Shown here: positions 37,550 to 45,774 of the stretch, one piece after another
Layout: each line of letters starts with the position of its first letter
How positions within the stretch are numbered: position 1 is the first letter of the stretch
Assembly (NCBI GenBank): GCA_016720065.1
Contig: JADJXY010000002.1
Coordinates: 1,501,001-1,565,000 of the forward strand
Length of the DNA: 64,000 nucleotides
Reading direction: 5' to 3'
Source: Betaproteobacteria bacterium
Lineage (GTDB): Bacteria; Pseudomonadota; Gammaproteobacteria; Burkholderiales; Rhodocyclaceae
Notes under the pieces: model-generated
Databases searched by the model: none
Seen by the model: only the letters and a program-made list of their open reading frames with translations
What the model was told of the DNA's origin: nothing
Program-made: the position numbers and the translations under genes

Positions 37550-38142
37550 ATAGCGATCCGCTTCAACAGGCAGTTGCCCGCCCCGCAGCAAGCCCCGACC
37601 GTGGGTGGCGAATCCTCGGGTGTGTGGGCAACTTTCTACGCCATGCCCGCCAGCGCTGGTACCTCTACCTGCCGATCATCGCCATCTGGAGTCTGGCCTA
37701 TGTCCGCCTCTTCGTCGATGCGACACCGCGAGTACCGGTCCTTTTCAACTGGACACCGAGCCTGCCTTATCGCATTGCCTGGCTGCAGCACGGCCCGCAC
37801 CAACTGCAGCGGGGCGACTTCATCGTTTTCTCCTTTGCCGGCGAGGCACAGCAGCGCTATCCGGGGCTGCAGGGTCAGCCTTTCTTCAAGATCGTCCGCG
37901 GTTTGCCGGGCGATACCGTCACGGTCAGCGGCCGGCAGGTTGCCATCAACGGCGAGGATGTCGGTGCCGCCAAGACAAAGGCCTATGACCGCCGGCCACT
38001 CGCGCCGATTGCGCCGACCGTCATCCCGCCTCGCTACTACTACGTGCAGGGCACCAGCCCCGACTCCTTCGACTCGCGCTACCAGGAAAGTGGCCTGGTC
38101 CGGGCGGAGCAGGTGATCGGCGTCGTGGTCCCGCTGTTCTGA
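37546..38142 (+). CDS. S26-family signal peptidase of the transfer system (TrhF/TraF-like)
   Basis: 198-aa membrane protein with an N-terminal transmembrane helix (about residues 37-57) and a serine peptidase domain. The likely catalytic Ser is in NWTPSLPYRIAWL (about residue 74) and the Lys in FFKIVRGLPGD (about residue 112), followed by GRQVAINGE and the late YYYVQGTSPDSFDSRY box, the usual S26 order. In SXT/R27-type F systems the homologue (TrhF) processes or cyclises pilin. The usual Met after the catalytic Ser is Leu here. Confidence 0.88.
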   Translation: MNSDPLQQAVARPAASPDRGWRILGCVGNFLRHARQRWYLYLPIIAIWSLAYVRLFVDATPRVPVLFNWTPSLPYRIAWLQHGPHQLQRGDFIVFSFAGEAQQRYPGLQGQPFFKIVRGLPGDTVTVSGRQVAINGEDVGAAKTKAYDRRPLAPIAPTVIPPRYYYVQGTSPDSFDSRYQESGLVRAEQVIGVVVPLF

Positions 38143-38152
38143 GCCGCCAGCC

Positions 38153-38521
38153 ATGCCCCGTCCCCTCCTCACCCTCGCGCTGTTCGGTCTTCTGACATCC
38201 TCCACGGCATGGGCCCAGAGCCCTCTGGTCGGCGCTCCAACGCAAGGAACTCAGCCCTCCGACAACGTGCCACTGGCCGACTATCTCGGCCTGCTCAGGC
38301 AAATCGCTCCCGCCGCCGAAGCCGGGGCGCGGGATTACCTCGCCGCTTTCGCGCGGCGCTGCGGTCGCCCCCTGACGCCGGCCGAATTGCGCCGGGCCAT
38401 GGCGGACGGTGCCGGCGATCCGGCACTGATGGGACTGATCCGGGCGAACCACCTGGGCGACACCGCCGGGCGCGAACAACTCGCCGGACAGATCCGCTGC
38501 CCGGGCCAGGCGACGCGATGA
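38153..38521 (+). CDS. hypothetical exported protein within the tra operon
   Basis: 122-aa protein with a signal peptide (LLTLALFGLLTSSTAWA) and a helical mature part with two Cys (AFARRCGRPLTP and QIRCPGQ) that could form one disulfide. It sits between the signal peptidase and traW, a position without a classical F gene. It overlaps traW by 4 bp, so it is surely part of the operon. Function unknown; the disulfide and export fit a periplasmic part of the transfer channel. Confidence 0.75.
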   Translation: MPRPLLTLALFGLLTSSTAWAQSPLVGAPTQGTQPSDNVPLADYLGLLRQIAPAAEAGARDYLAAFARRCGRPLTPAELRRAMADGAGDPALMGLIRANHLGDTAGREQLAGQIRCPGQATR

Positions 38522-39153
38522 AACGCCTGATCGCCATCCCGTCCCTGCTCTTCGCGCTGCTGCTGGTCGCGCCAAGCGCGCGAGCCCTTGATCTGGGCGT
38601 CATCGGACCGAGCTATGAGATCAGCGAACCGCATCTGCTGCACATGATCGAACAGCGCCTACGCGCCAAGGAGCGTAGCGGCGAACTCAAGCGCCTGGAA
38701 GATCAAGCCCGGGAACGCGGTATCGCCACCGTGAGAAACCCGCCGCCGGTCGCCGGCCTGCATTCGACCGAGATGGCCCGGACCTTCTACTTCGACCCGA
38801 GCTTCACGCTCGACCGCAATATCCTCGGCCCCCGGGGCGAGTTGCTATTTGCCGCCGGCACCCGCAAGAACCCGCTGGAAGTGGTGTCGCTGTCCCGGCA
38901 TCTGCTGTTTTTCGATGGACGCGATCCAGCCCAGGTCGGCCGTGCCCGGCAGTTGATCGCCTTCTACCAGGGGCGGGTCAAGCCGATTCTGGTCGGCGGC
39001 TCCTACCTCGAGCTGATGAAGTCATGGCGCATGCCGGTCTATTTCGATCAGCAGGGTCTGCTCACCCGCCGCCTGGGCATTACCCGGGTTCCTGCCCTGG
39101 TATCGCAGGAAGGGCTGCGCCTGCGCATCGACGAACTGGAGGTCGTGCGATGA
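38518..39153 (+). CDS. traW: TraW-like T4SS protein
   Basis: 211-aa exported protein, equal in length to F TraW (about 210). Signal peptide (IPSLLFALLLVAPSARA), then the TraW start DLGVIGPSYEISEPHLLHMIEQRL, ARTFYFDPSFTLDRNILGP, and the ending YFDQQGLLTRRLGITRVPALV, a TrbC/TraW-type thioredoxin-like segment. TraW works with TrbC and TraU in pilus assembly and channel formation in the periplasm. Overlaps traU by 4 bp. Confidence 0.92.
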   Translation: MKRLIAIPSLLFALLLVAPSARALDLGVIGPSYEISEPHLLHMIEQRLRAKERSGELKRLEDQARERGIATVRNPPPVAGLHSTEMARTFYFDPSFTLDRNILGPRGELLFAAGTRKNPLEVVSLSRHLLFFDGRDPAQVGRARQLIAFYQGRVKPILVGGSYLELMKSWRMPVYFDQQGLLTRRLGITRVPALVSQEGLRLRIDELEVVR

Positions 39154-40178
39154 GCCAACGCTGCTTCGTAGCCAGACTTCCTATCCTCCTGGCACTACTC
39201 CTCGGCCTCTCCACTCCGCCGGCCCTGGCCGCCGGTACCGCCACCTGCACCGGCAAGTTTCCGAATCCGATCACCGATATCTGCTGGTCCTGCATCCTGC
39301 CGATCAGCATTGGCAGTGCGCGCATCGCCAACTTCGGCGACCAGGAGGATACCGACAATCCACCCAATCCCGTCTGCAGTTGCCTGGTCAATCCGATCAT
39401 CGGTCTGTCCATCGGCTTCTGGGAGCCGGCGCGCCATGTCGAAGTGGTGCGCAAACCCTTCTGCCTCGTCTCCCTCGGCGGCGTTGACCTCGACCCGGGT
39501 ATCCCGGCCCCCGAGGCGGCTCGCTTTACCCGTCCGGAAGGTGATGGCGACGGTGGCGGTTTCTATCAGGCGCATTACTACCTGAACCCGGTGATGTACT
39601 GGCTGGAAGTGGTCACCGACTTCCCTTGCCTCGAAAAGAGTTCCTTCGATCTGGCCTACATGACCGAAGTCGATCCCTTGTGGGCCGACGACGAACTGAC
39701 CCTGATCCTCAACCCCGATGCCGTGCTGTTCGCCAATCCGGTCGCCATTGCCGCTTGCGCCGCCGATTGCGTGGCGGCCTCGGTCGGCTTCGGCATCCGC
39801 GAGATGTTCTGGTGCGCCGGTTGCCAGGGTGGCGTCTATCCGCTCAACGGGCACGTCCCCTACCACCTCGGTGGGGTGCGGACTGCCGCGCTGATGGCCC
39901 AGCGCTTGAGCGCCAAGATGCACCGCGAGTTGGTGGCCTGGGGCTGGCATGGCAAAGATGGTCTGTGCGGGCCGTACTTCGAGCCGGTGATGGACAAGAC
40001 CGCCTACAAAACCCAACTCACCTACCCCATTCCCAACACCGACAAGGAGGCCGGCCGCTGTTGCCAGCCGTTCGGGCGGACCACCGTGCTCTGGGGAGCC
40101 GGCAAGGAATACCCGGTGCGTGGCGAGGACTTCGCCTTCATGTTGTTTCGCAAAAGGAATTGCTGTGTCGGCTACTGA
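39150..40178 (+). CDS. traU: TraU-like T4SS protein
   Basis: 342-aa exported protein (F TraU about 330). Signal peptide (LPILLALLLGLSTPPALA), then CTGKFPNPITDICWSCILPISIG, the TraU signature, and many Cys residues through the protein (CSC, CLVS, CAADC, CAGCQGG, CCQP, NCCVGY) that need disulfide formation. It is required for DNA transfer rather than pilus growth in F. The 3' end overlaps trbC by 14 bp. Confidence 0.95.
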   Translation: MSQRCFVARLPILLALLLGLSTPPALAAGTATCTGKFPNPITDICWSCILPISIGSARIANFGDQEDTDNPPNPVCSCLVNPIIGLSIGFWEPARHVEVVRKPFCLVSLGGVDLDPGIPAPEAARFTRPEGDGDGGGFYQAHYYLNPVMYWLEVVTDFPCLEKSSFDLAYMTEVDPLWADDELTLILNPDAVLFANPVAIAACAADCVAASVGFGIREMFWCAGCQGGVYPLNGHVPYHLGGVRTAALMAQRLSAKMHRELVAWGWHGKDGLCGPYFEPVMDKTAYKTQLTYPIPNTDKEAGRCCQPFGRTTVLWGAGKEYPVRGEDFAFMLFRKRNCCVGY

Positions 40179-40923
40179 TTTCCATCGAATCCTCGCCCCC
40201 CTGATCCTCGGCCTCAGCGCGGCACTCGCTGCCGGCAGCCCGGTTCAGGCCCAGACTACGCCAGTCGTCACGGAGGCGGACATCGAACGCGCCCGGCGTG
40301 AGACCCGCACGGTCACCGAGCAAGACATCGAGTTGGCGCGGCAGAAATACGCCCTGCCGAGCGAGGCCGATCGCAGATCTGCGCCGCAGAACAGCCCGAA
40401 CCTGGAGGCGCTACCCAAGCCGGCGACGTCCGTGCCGGTCGACCTGGAAGCGCTGGCCCGCGGCTATGCCGGGCAATCCGATGCGATGACGCGGGCGCAG
40501 GGGCTCGCTACCGGTCCAGGGCTTTTCATATTCGTCAGCCTGACCATGCCCCGCGCCACACTGCAACGTCTGGTCGACCAGGCGGCGCGGGCCAAAGCCG
40601 CCATCGTCATCCGCGGCTTCGCGAACGGCTCGCTGCGCGACACGGTCTCCCAGGTCCAAGGCTTGATCGGCAAACAGCAGGTCGCCATCCAGATCGATCC
40701 GCTGGCCTTCGACCGCTTCGCCATCAGCAAGGTACCCAGCTTCGTCTTGGTGCGCGACGGAACACGCCCGGTTGCCTGCGCCAGTGGCAGTTGTGCACCC
40801 GCCGACAGTTTCCTGCGCGCCACCGGTGACGTCAGCCTGGATTACGCGCTGGAACATATGCAGCGCTCGGCACCAGGCTTCAGCCCAGCCGCCGAACTCT
40901 TCCTGAAACGCCTCGGAGGATAG
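40165..40923 (+). CDS. trbC: TrbC-like T4SS protein
   Basis: 252-aa exported protein (F TrbC about 212). Start is GTG at 40165 after AAAGGA, inside the end of traU, giving a signal peptide (LILGLSAALAAGSPVQA). An acidic/basic helical stretch (DIERARRETRTVTEQDIELARQ) precedes a thioredoxin-like TrbC domain with LFIFVSLTMPRATLQRLVDQAA, AIVIRGFANGSL and FAISKVPSFVLV. It lacks the thioredoxin CxxC. It partners TraW. Confidence 0.9.
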   Translation: MSATDFHRILAPLILGLSAALAAGSPVQAQTTPVVTEADIERARRETRTVTEQDIELARQKYALPSEADRRSAPQNSPNLEALPKPATSVPVDLEALARGYAGQSDAMTRAQGLATGPGLFIFVSLTMPRATLQRLVDQAARAKAAIVIRGFANGSLRDTVSQVQGLIGKQQVAIQIDPLAFDRFAISKVPSFVLVRDGTRPVACASGSCAPADSFLRATGDVSLDYALEHMQRSAPGFSPAAELFLKRLGG

Positions 40924-40932
40924 GTAATCCCC

Positions 40933-43053
40933 ATGCGCCGCCTGATCATCTGGATCACGCTGTTCTGCTTCATCACGACGCAGAGCGCCGCCATCGCCGG
41001 GCCGTTTGAAGAAGGCGCAGCCGCCGGGCAGGCGGTCAACCCGGTCATTCGCGGCACGGTAAATATGCCCAGCGCCGCGAGCGCCGTGCCGGAGTACACC
41101 ACGACGCCCCCCGAAACGGCGTATTACGGCCAGCCCAACTTGTCCGGTGCGGCCAATGCTCGCCTGAGTACCTGCGCGGCCAGTACCAACGATCCAATCT
41201 GCCAGGCCCAGGACGGCGCGCTGACCTCGGCCAATACCCCCCGTCCGGCGATCTCCGCCTACGATCCGGCGGTCTCCGCGGCCCGCGACATCGCCCGCAA
41301 TCCGTCGAGCACACTGGGCAGCCTGGCCGATTATTACTCGGGCTGCACCACCGCCGAGGTCGGCATTGCGGCGGGCACCACGACCAAGGTTTGCAATCGC
41401 TACAGCGGGGTCGGCAACTACACGACGCGGCGCGATCTGACGGTTGAGATCGACCTCCAGCCCAGTTGCGTCGAAGGCACTTGGGTCGCCCACGGTCAGG
41501 TAAACCGCAACGGCGCCGACTACATGGTGGCGGAAGCGCAATGCCAACTGCGCAGCGATGGGCTGCAGCGTTTCCGCTTCTATGCGGCCGGTGGCCAAGG
41601 GGCCTGCATCGGCTGGCAGACCGTCGACCTCCCGACCGCACCGGCCACCCAGGCCACCTATGTCACCAACCTATCCCCCCATTGGGAGGGCAGTTGCTGG
41701 AGCCCGTTCACGGTCAACATGATGCCCGGTTCAGGCTGCACAGCCGGGACGTGCAATTACACCTTCCAGTTCAGCGGTTTTGGCGGATTCGTGAAGTGGA
41801 ACCTGCCCCTGTCGTTCGTCCAGCCGGCCATGGTGCAACACGAGACCGATGTCTGGGTCGACAAGAGTGCCGTGCTGAACGCTGGCGGGCGCTGCACCGT
41901 CACCACGGCCGACACCTGTGTCGACGGCCCGGCGACCAAGGCCATCGAAGGCCGCGCCGTGACCCGTGCCTGCTGGTCCTATGAGCGCACCCTGACCTGC
42001 ACCTCGGGCGCCCCGGTCGACGAGTGCGCACCGCTGGCCAGCAGCGGCTGCACGCCAGCCAGCAGCACCTGCAAGCAAATGAATGTCGGCAGCGGGCTGT
42101 GCGAGATCACCCAGGACACCTATACCTGCCCGGTCGCCGCGCAAACCACGACCACCGCTTCGAACTGCCCGGCCAACGTCTATTGCCTGGGTGCGAACTG
42201 CTTCAACACCAGCTACACCAACGATGCCGACTTTGCCCGTTCGATGTCGCTGATGGAAGCCGGACGCGAAGCGGGCGTGTATCTCGACACCACCAAGATG
42301 CAGGTCTTCAAGGGCGAAGGCAACCGTTGCCGCGACCGCCTGCTGAAGAACTGCTGCAGTTCCGACTCGGCCGGCGCCGGCATGACCAACCAGAGCCTGT
42401 TCGGCACCGGCTCGAGCCTGGTCTACGACGTGCTGATGAATTCCCAGAACCGCGAGTTTCTCTATCAAGGGATGCAGGCCTTGCTGCTCGGCGGCGGTTT
42501 CAGCGGCAGCTTCACCACTTATGGCATCACCGTTGCGGTCAACGGTACGGCACTGCCGGCCAGTTCGGCCGTGCTCTATTCCGGTGAAAGCCTGGTCGTC
42601 GCCTTCGACCCCTGGTCGCTGGTCATTGCAATCGTCATCTACATCATCATGTCGATGTCGTCCTGCAACGAGGAGGAAGGCAAGCTCGCCATGAAGGAAG
42701 GGGCTGGACTGTGCCATACCGTCGGCACCTGGTGCTCCTCCTGCATCCGCATTTTCGGCAAATGCGTCTCCTGTATCGAACACAGCACCGGCAAGTGCTG
42801 CTTCAACAGCAAATTGGCCCGCATCGTCAATGAGCAGGGCCGCGTGCAGGTCGGCAAGGGCTGGGGCTCCGGGGAAAGCCCCGACTGCTCGGGGTTCACT
42901 ATCGCCCAACTCCAGAGCCTCGACTTTGCGGCCATGGACCTCACCGAGTTCTACGCATCCATCGTTCCGACGCTACCCAATGCCGGCGCGCTACAGGGCA
43001 GCAACGCCGCCCGCCTGACAACCTGCTACTACGGACAGGGGAAGTGCCAATGA
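40933..43053 (+). CDS. traN: TraN-like mating-pair stabilisation protein
   Basis: 706-aa Cys-rich outer-membrane protein (F TraN about 602). Signal peptide (LIIWITLFCFITTQSAAIA), a long variable N-terminal half, then a Cys-dense C-terminal half with CWSYERTLTC, NRCRDRLLKNCC, CHTVGTWCSSCIRIFGKCVSC and STGKCCFNSKLARIVNEQGR, the typical TraN end. TraN contacts the recipient cell surface and so sets recipient preference; the extra N-terminal length is in the receptor-facing part. Overlaps the next gene by 4 bp (ATGA). Confidence 0.93.
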   Translation: MRRLIIWITLFCFITTQSAAIAGPFEEGAAAGQAVNPVIRGTVNMPSAASAVPEYTTTPPETAYYGQPNLSGAANARLSTCAASTNDPICQAQDGALTSANTPRPAISAYDPAVSAARDIARNPSSTLGSLADYYSGCTTAEVGIAAGTTTKVCNRYSGVGNYTTRRDLTVEIDLQPSCVEGTWVAHGQVNRNGADYMVAEAQCQLRSDGLQRFRFYAAGGQGACIGWQTVDLPTAPATQATYVTNLSPHWEGSCWSPFTVNMMPGSGCTAGTCNYTFQFSGFGGFVKWNLPLSFVQPAMVQHETDVWVDKSAVLNAGGRCTVTTADTCVDGPATKAIEGRAVTRACWSYERTLTCTSGAPVDECAPLASSGCTPASSTCKQMNVGSGLCEITQDTYTCPVAAQTTTTASNCPANVYCLGANCFNTSYTNDADFARSMSLMEAGREAGVYLDTTKMQVFKGEGNRCRDRLLKNCCSSDSAGAGMTNQSLFGTGSSLVYDVLMNSQNREFLYQGMQALLLGGGFSGSFTTYGITVAVNGTALPASSAVLYSGESLVVAFDPWSLVIAIVIYIIMSMSSCNEEEGKLAMKEGAGLCHTVGTWCSSCIRIFGKCVSCIEHSTGKCCFNSKLARIVNEQGRVQVGKGWGSGESPDCSGFTIAQLQSLDFAAMDLTEFYASIVPTLPNAGALQGSNAARLTTCYYGQGKCQ

Positions 43054-43424
43054 AGATCGCCTACGCCGCTGCCTTGCTCGCCGGATTCGCGGCGCCCACC
43101 CTCCCCGACGAGGTGCCCAGAGCCCCGGTGGCGGATCCGCGACCGGTCATGTTGGCCGCCCTTCGATCCGTCGATGGCGAGGCCCACGCCATCCTCAGCG
43201 GCGAGATCGCCGAGGCGCTCACCCAACGCTTTGCTGCTACCTCGCCAATCTACATCGATGTCACGACCGAGAAGCGCTACGCCCAGACCGGTTGTGCCCG
43301 CTTAAATGTCAGGTTCTGGCAGGACGGGGTTTTACTGCCCGGCACCTCGGTTCCGCGCCGCCAGACCATGGATTTCGGCATCAACTACTGCCTCGATGGC
43401 CGGCCACCGCAATCCCTGAAGTAG
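43050..43424 (+). CDS. hypothetical exported protein between traN and traF
   Basis: 124-aa protein with a short N-terminal hydrophobic segment (AYAAALLAGFAAPT), likely a signal peptide. The mature part has two Cys (TGCARLNVRFWQDG and NYCLDGRPPQ) and strand-rich content (YIDVTTEKRYAQTG). No family recognised and no F counterpart in this position. Tight coupling to traN (ATGA) shows it belongs to the transfer operon. Confidence 0.75.
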   Translation: MKIAYAAALLAGFAAPTLPDEVPRAPVADPRPVMLAALRSVDGEAHAILSGEIAEALTQRFAATSPIYIDVTTEKRYAQTGCARLNVRFWQDGVLLPGTSVPRRQTMDFGINYCLDGRPPQSLK

Positions 43425-43432
43425 GGCCACGC

Positions 43433-44296
43433 ATGACGATCCGCAACCGCCCCGCCCTCCTCCTGCTGCTGACCGTTGCCGTGATGCTCGGTAGCCATAG
43501 CGCAGTGGCCCAGGACGCTTCCTCGCGCTATTGGGCCGACAGTTGGCGCGGCTGGCATTTCTATGAAGCACCAGTGCCGGAAGAGAGTGAACGTCCATTA
43601 CTTCCAGGCAAGGCCACGCCAACTGCGCCACCGACACAACCCTCGCGGGCACCGGAACTGGTCGAATTCGAACGCCTCCAGAAAACCCTGGAAGAAACGC
43701 GCAACATCGCCATCATGCGACCGAGCGAAGCCAATGTCCGGCGTTACATGGAACTGGAGTCCCAGGTCGTCGCCCGCGCTTCCTACTTTGCGGATGTCGC
43801 GCAGCGCGTTGCCTGGGTCACACCGCAACTGGACCCGACCCTGCAGGGCCGCCCGGTCAATGCCAAGGCCCTGGAGGTTTTCGACCAAGCAGAACTGGTG
43901 GATCGCTCGCGCGCCATTGCCGATCTTGGCAAGGATCACGTGCTGTTCTTCTTCTACCGCTCGGATTGTCCGTATTGCCATGCCTTCGCGCCGACCTTGG
44001 CCGCCTTCCAGGCCCGTCACGGCATCCAGGTCGTTGCCATCAGCGTGGACGGTGGTCCGCTGCCGAGTTTCCCCAATGCCCGCCCGGACAACGGCATTGC
44101 CACCACCCTGAAGGTCAGCCAGGTACCCGCCGTTTTTCTGGCCCAGCCCTTCACCGGAAAGATCTCTCCCATCGGCTTCGGGGTGCTCTCGGAATCCCAG
44201 TTGCTTGAGCGCATTGCCGTCGTCTCCGCTCCGCAGGGCGAGGTGATGCTGCCCCCAACCACGCAAGGTCCCGCCCAACCTCAGGAGGCGCCATGA
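43433..44296 (+). CDS. traF: TraF-like thioredoxin-fold T4SS protein
   Basis: 287-aa exported protein (F TraF about 247). Signal peptide (LLLLTVAVMLGSHSAVA), then the TraF start YWADSWRGWHFYEAPVPEE, and a thioredoxin domain: DHVLFFFYRSDCPYCHAFAPTLAAF with active-site-like CPYC at about residue 182, later SQVPAVFLAQP. F TraF lacks a full CxxC, so this protein may keep redox activity. It overlaps traH by 4 bp. Confidence 0.93.
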   Translation: MTIRNRPALLLLLTVAVMLGSHSAVAQDASSRYWADSWRGWHFYEAPVPEESERPLLPGKATPTAPPTQPSRAPELVEFERLQKTLEETRNIAIMRPSEANVRRYMELESQVVARASYFADVAQRVAWVTPQLDPTLQGRPVNAKALEVFDQAELVDRSRAIADLGKDHVLFFFYRSDCPYCHAFAPTLAAFQARHGIQVVAISVDGGPLPSFPNARPDNGIATTLKVSQVPAVFLAQPFTGKISPIGFGVLSESQLLERIAVVSAPQGEVMLPPTTQGPAQPQEAP

Positions 44297-45741
44297 CACA
44301 TTACAACCATTCCCTATTTCGGCGGACCGCTGCCGCCGTCCTGGCGTTGCTGCTGGCGACCCCGTCCTTTCAACTACAGGCCGGCGATCTCAACAGCGAG
44401 GTGAACAACATGTTCAACAATCTGGGCGCCATTGGTAACTACACGGCGCCCGGGGCCTTCCGTGGCCAGACCTTCAATACCTACACCGGCGGCAACTTGA
44501 TGATGCGTTCGCCGAACAAGGTTTATCAGCTGGCCGCCATCCAGTTCCCCAGCGCCAAGGCCGGCTGCGGCGGCATCGATGTCTTTGGCGGTTCCTTCTC
44601 GCACATTTCGGCGACCGAGTTCAAGAACATGCTGAAGAACATCACGGCCGCCCTGCCGGGGATCGCATTCCAACTCGCCCTGGAAGCGGTCTCGCCGCTG
44701 CTCGGCGGGCTGACCAAGTGGGCCAAGGGGCTGGAGACCTGGATCAACAATGCCCGCATCAATTCCTGCGAAACCGCCAAGGCCATTGTCAGCACAGCAG
44801 CCGAATCGGTTGGCTACAGTTCCCAGGAAACCTGTGCCGATCTGGCCATCGAGATGGGCATGGAAAGCGATCGGGATGCCGCGCGTCGGCGCTGTGCGAC
44901 GGATCGGCCCAGCATTCTGTCGTCAGCACGCTCCTCGGGCGACCCGAAGGTAAAAAACAAGGCGCCCTTCGTCGGCAACCTGACCTGGAAAGCCTTGCAG
45001 TACACCGGCGCCTATCTGGATGACCAGGAGCGCGAACTGATCATGAGTCTGGTCGGCACCATTATCTATTACCCGGAAGAATCGGCCCGCGATCCCGAAC
45101 CGATTGCGCCGACGCTGACCTCGATCAGCCAGTTGCTCTACGGCCAGGGTGCAGCCGCCGGTACGGATGTTGTGCAGCATGTCTTGAAGTGCAACGACTA
45201 CAGCAATTGCGACGTCGTCACCTTGAACAGCGCGTACACCCACACGCCCTTTACCGCCAAGGTCGAAGTGATCATGCGGTCCATTGCCGAGAAGATCACG
45301 ACGCGCACCGCCATTCCCAATAACTCGGCCGAGGTCGGCTTCGTGAACCAGACCACTGAGCCGGTCTACAAGATGCTCTCCATCGGTACCAGTATCCCGG
45401 GATCGGGTTTGGCCGACAGCCTGATCGCCCAGTACCGCGACGTGATTGCCGCCGACTATGCCTATGTCTTCCTCGAACGCAATCTGCGTCTGGGCATGGC
45501 CGCGCTGGACAAGAACTACACCCTGCAGCAGTCGCAACGCGAGCAGGCCAACCAGGTCCGGCAGCGGGCGCAGGCCATGCTCATTCAACTTTCCCAGGAA
45601 AAGAACCTGCTCTATCAGAAGGTCGGCTCCTTCCGGGCGGTCTCGAACCACCTGGAACAACTCGAACGCCAATTGCGCTCCAGCATGCCGCAACACGTGA
45701 TGGACATGCTCGGTCAGCAGGCTGCTTACCTGTCGCAGTAG
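44293..45741 (+). CDS. traH: TraH-like T4SS protein
   Basis: 482-aa exported protein (F TraH about 458). Signal peptide (AAVLALLLATPSFQLQA), N-terminal part with LNSEVNNMFNNLGAIGNYTAPGAFRGQTFNTYTGG split over the region (key motifs MFNNLG and QTFNTYTGG), paired Cys (CGGID, CETAK, CADLA, CATDR, CNDYSNCD), and a C-terminal coiled coil (about residues 400-475, QSQREQANQVRQRAQAMLIQLSQ-like). TraH is needed for pilus assembly and works with TraF and TraU. Confidence 0.93.
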   Translation: MTHYNHSLFRRTAAAVLALLLATPSFQLQAGDLNSEVNNMFNNLGAIGNYTAPGAFRGQTFNTYTGGNLMMRSPNKVYQLAAIQFPSAKAGCGGIDVFGGSFSHISATEFKNMLKNITAALPGIAFQLALEAVSPLLGGLTKWAKGLETWINNARINSCETAKAIVSTAAESVGYSSQETCADLAIEMGMESDRDAARRRCATDRPSILSSARSSGDPKVKNKAPFVGNLTWKALQYTGAYLDDQERELIMSLVGTIIYYPEESARDPEPIAPTLTSISQLLYGQGAAAGTDVVQHVLKCNDYSNCDVVTLNSAYTHTPFTAKVEVIMRSIAEKITTRTAIPNNSAEVGFVNQTTEPVYKMLSIGTSIPGSGLADSLIAQYRDVIAADYAYVFLERNLRLGMAALDKNYTLQQSQREQANQVRQRAQAMLIQLSQEKNLLYQKVGSFRAVSNHLEQLERQLRSSMPQHVMDMLGQQAAYLSQ

Positions 45742-45774
45742 CACTGACGCGATTGCGCGACTGGAGAATGCACC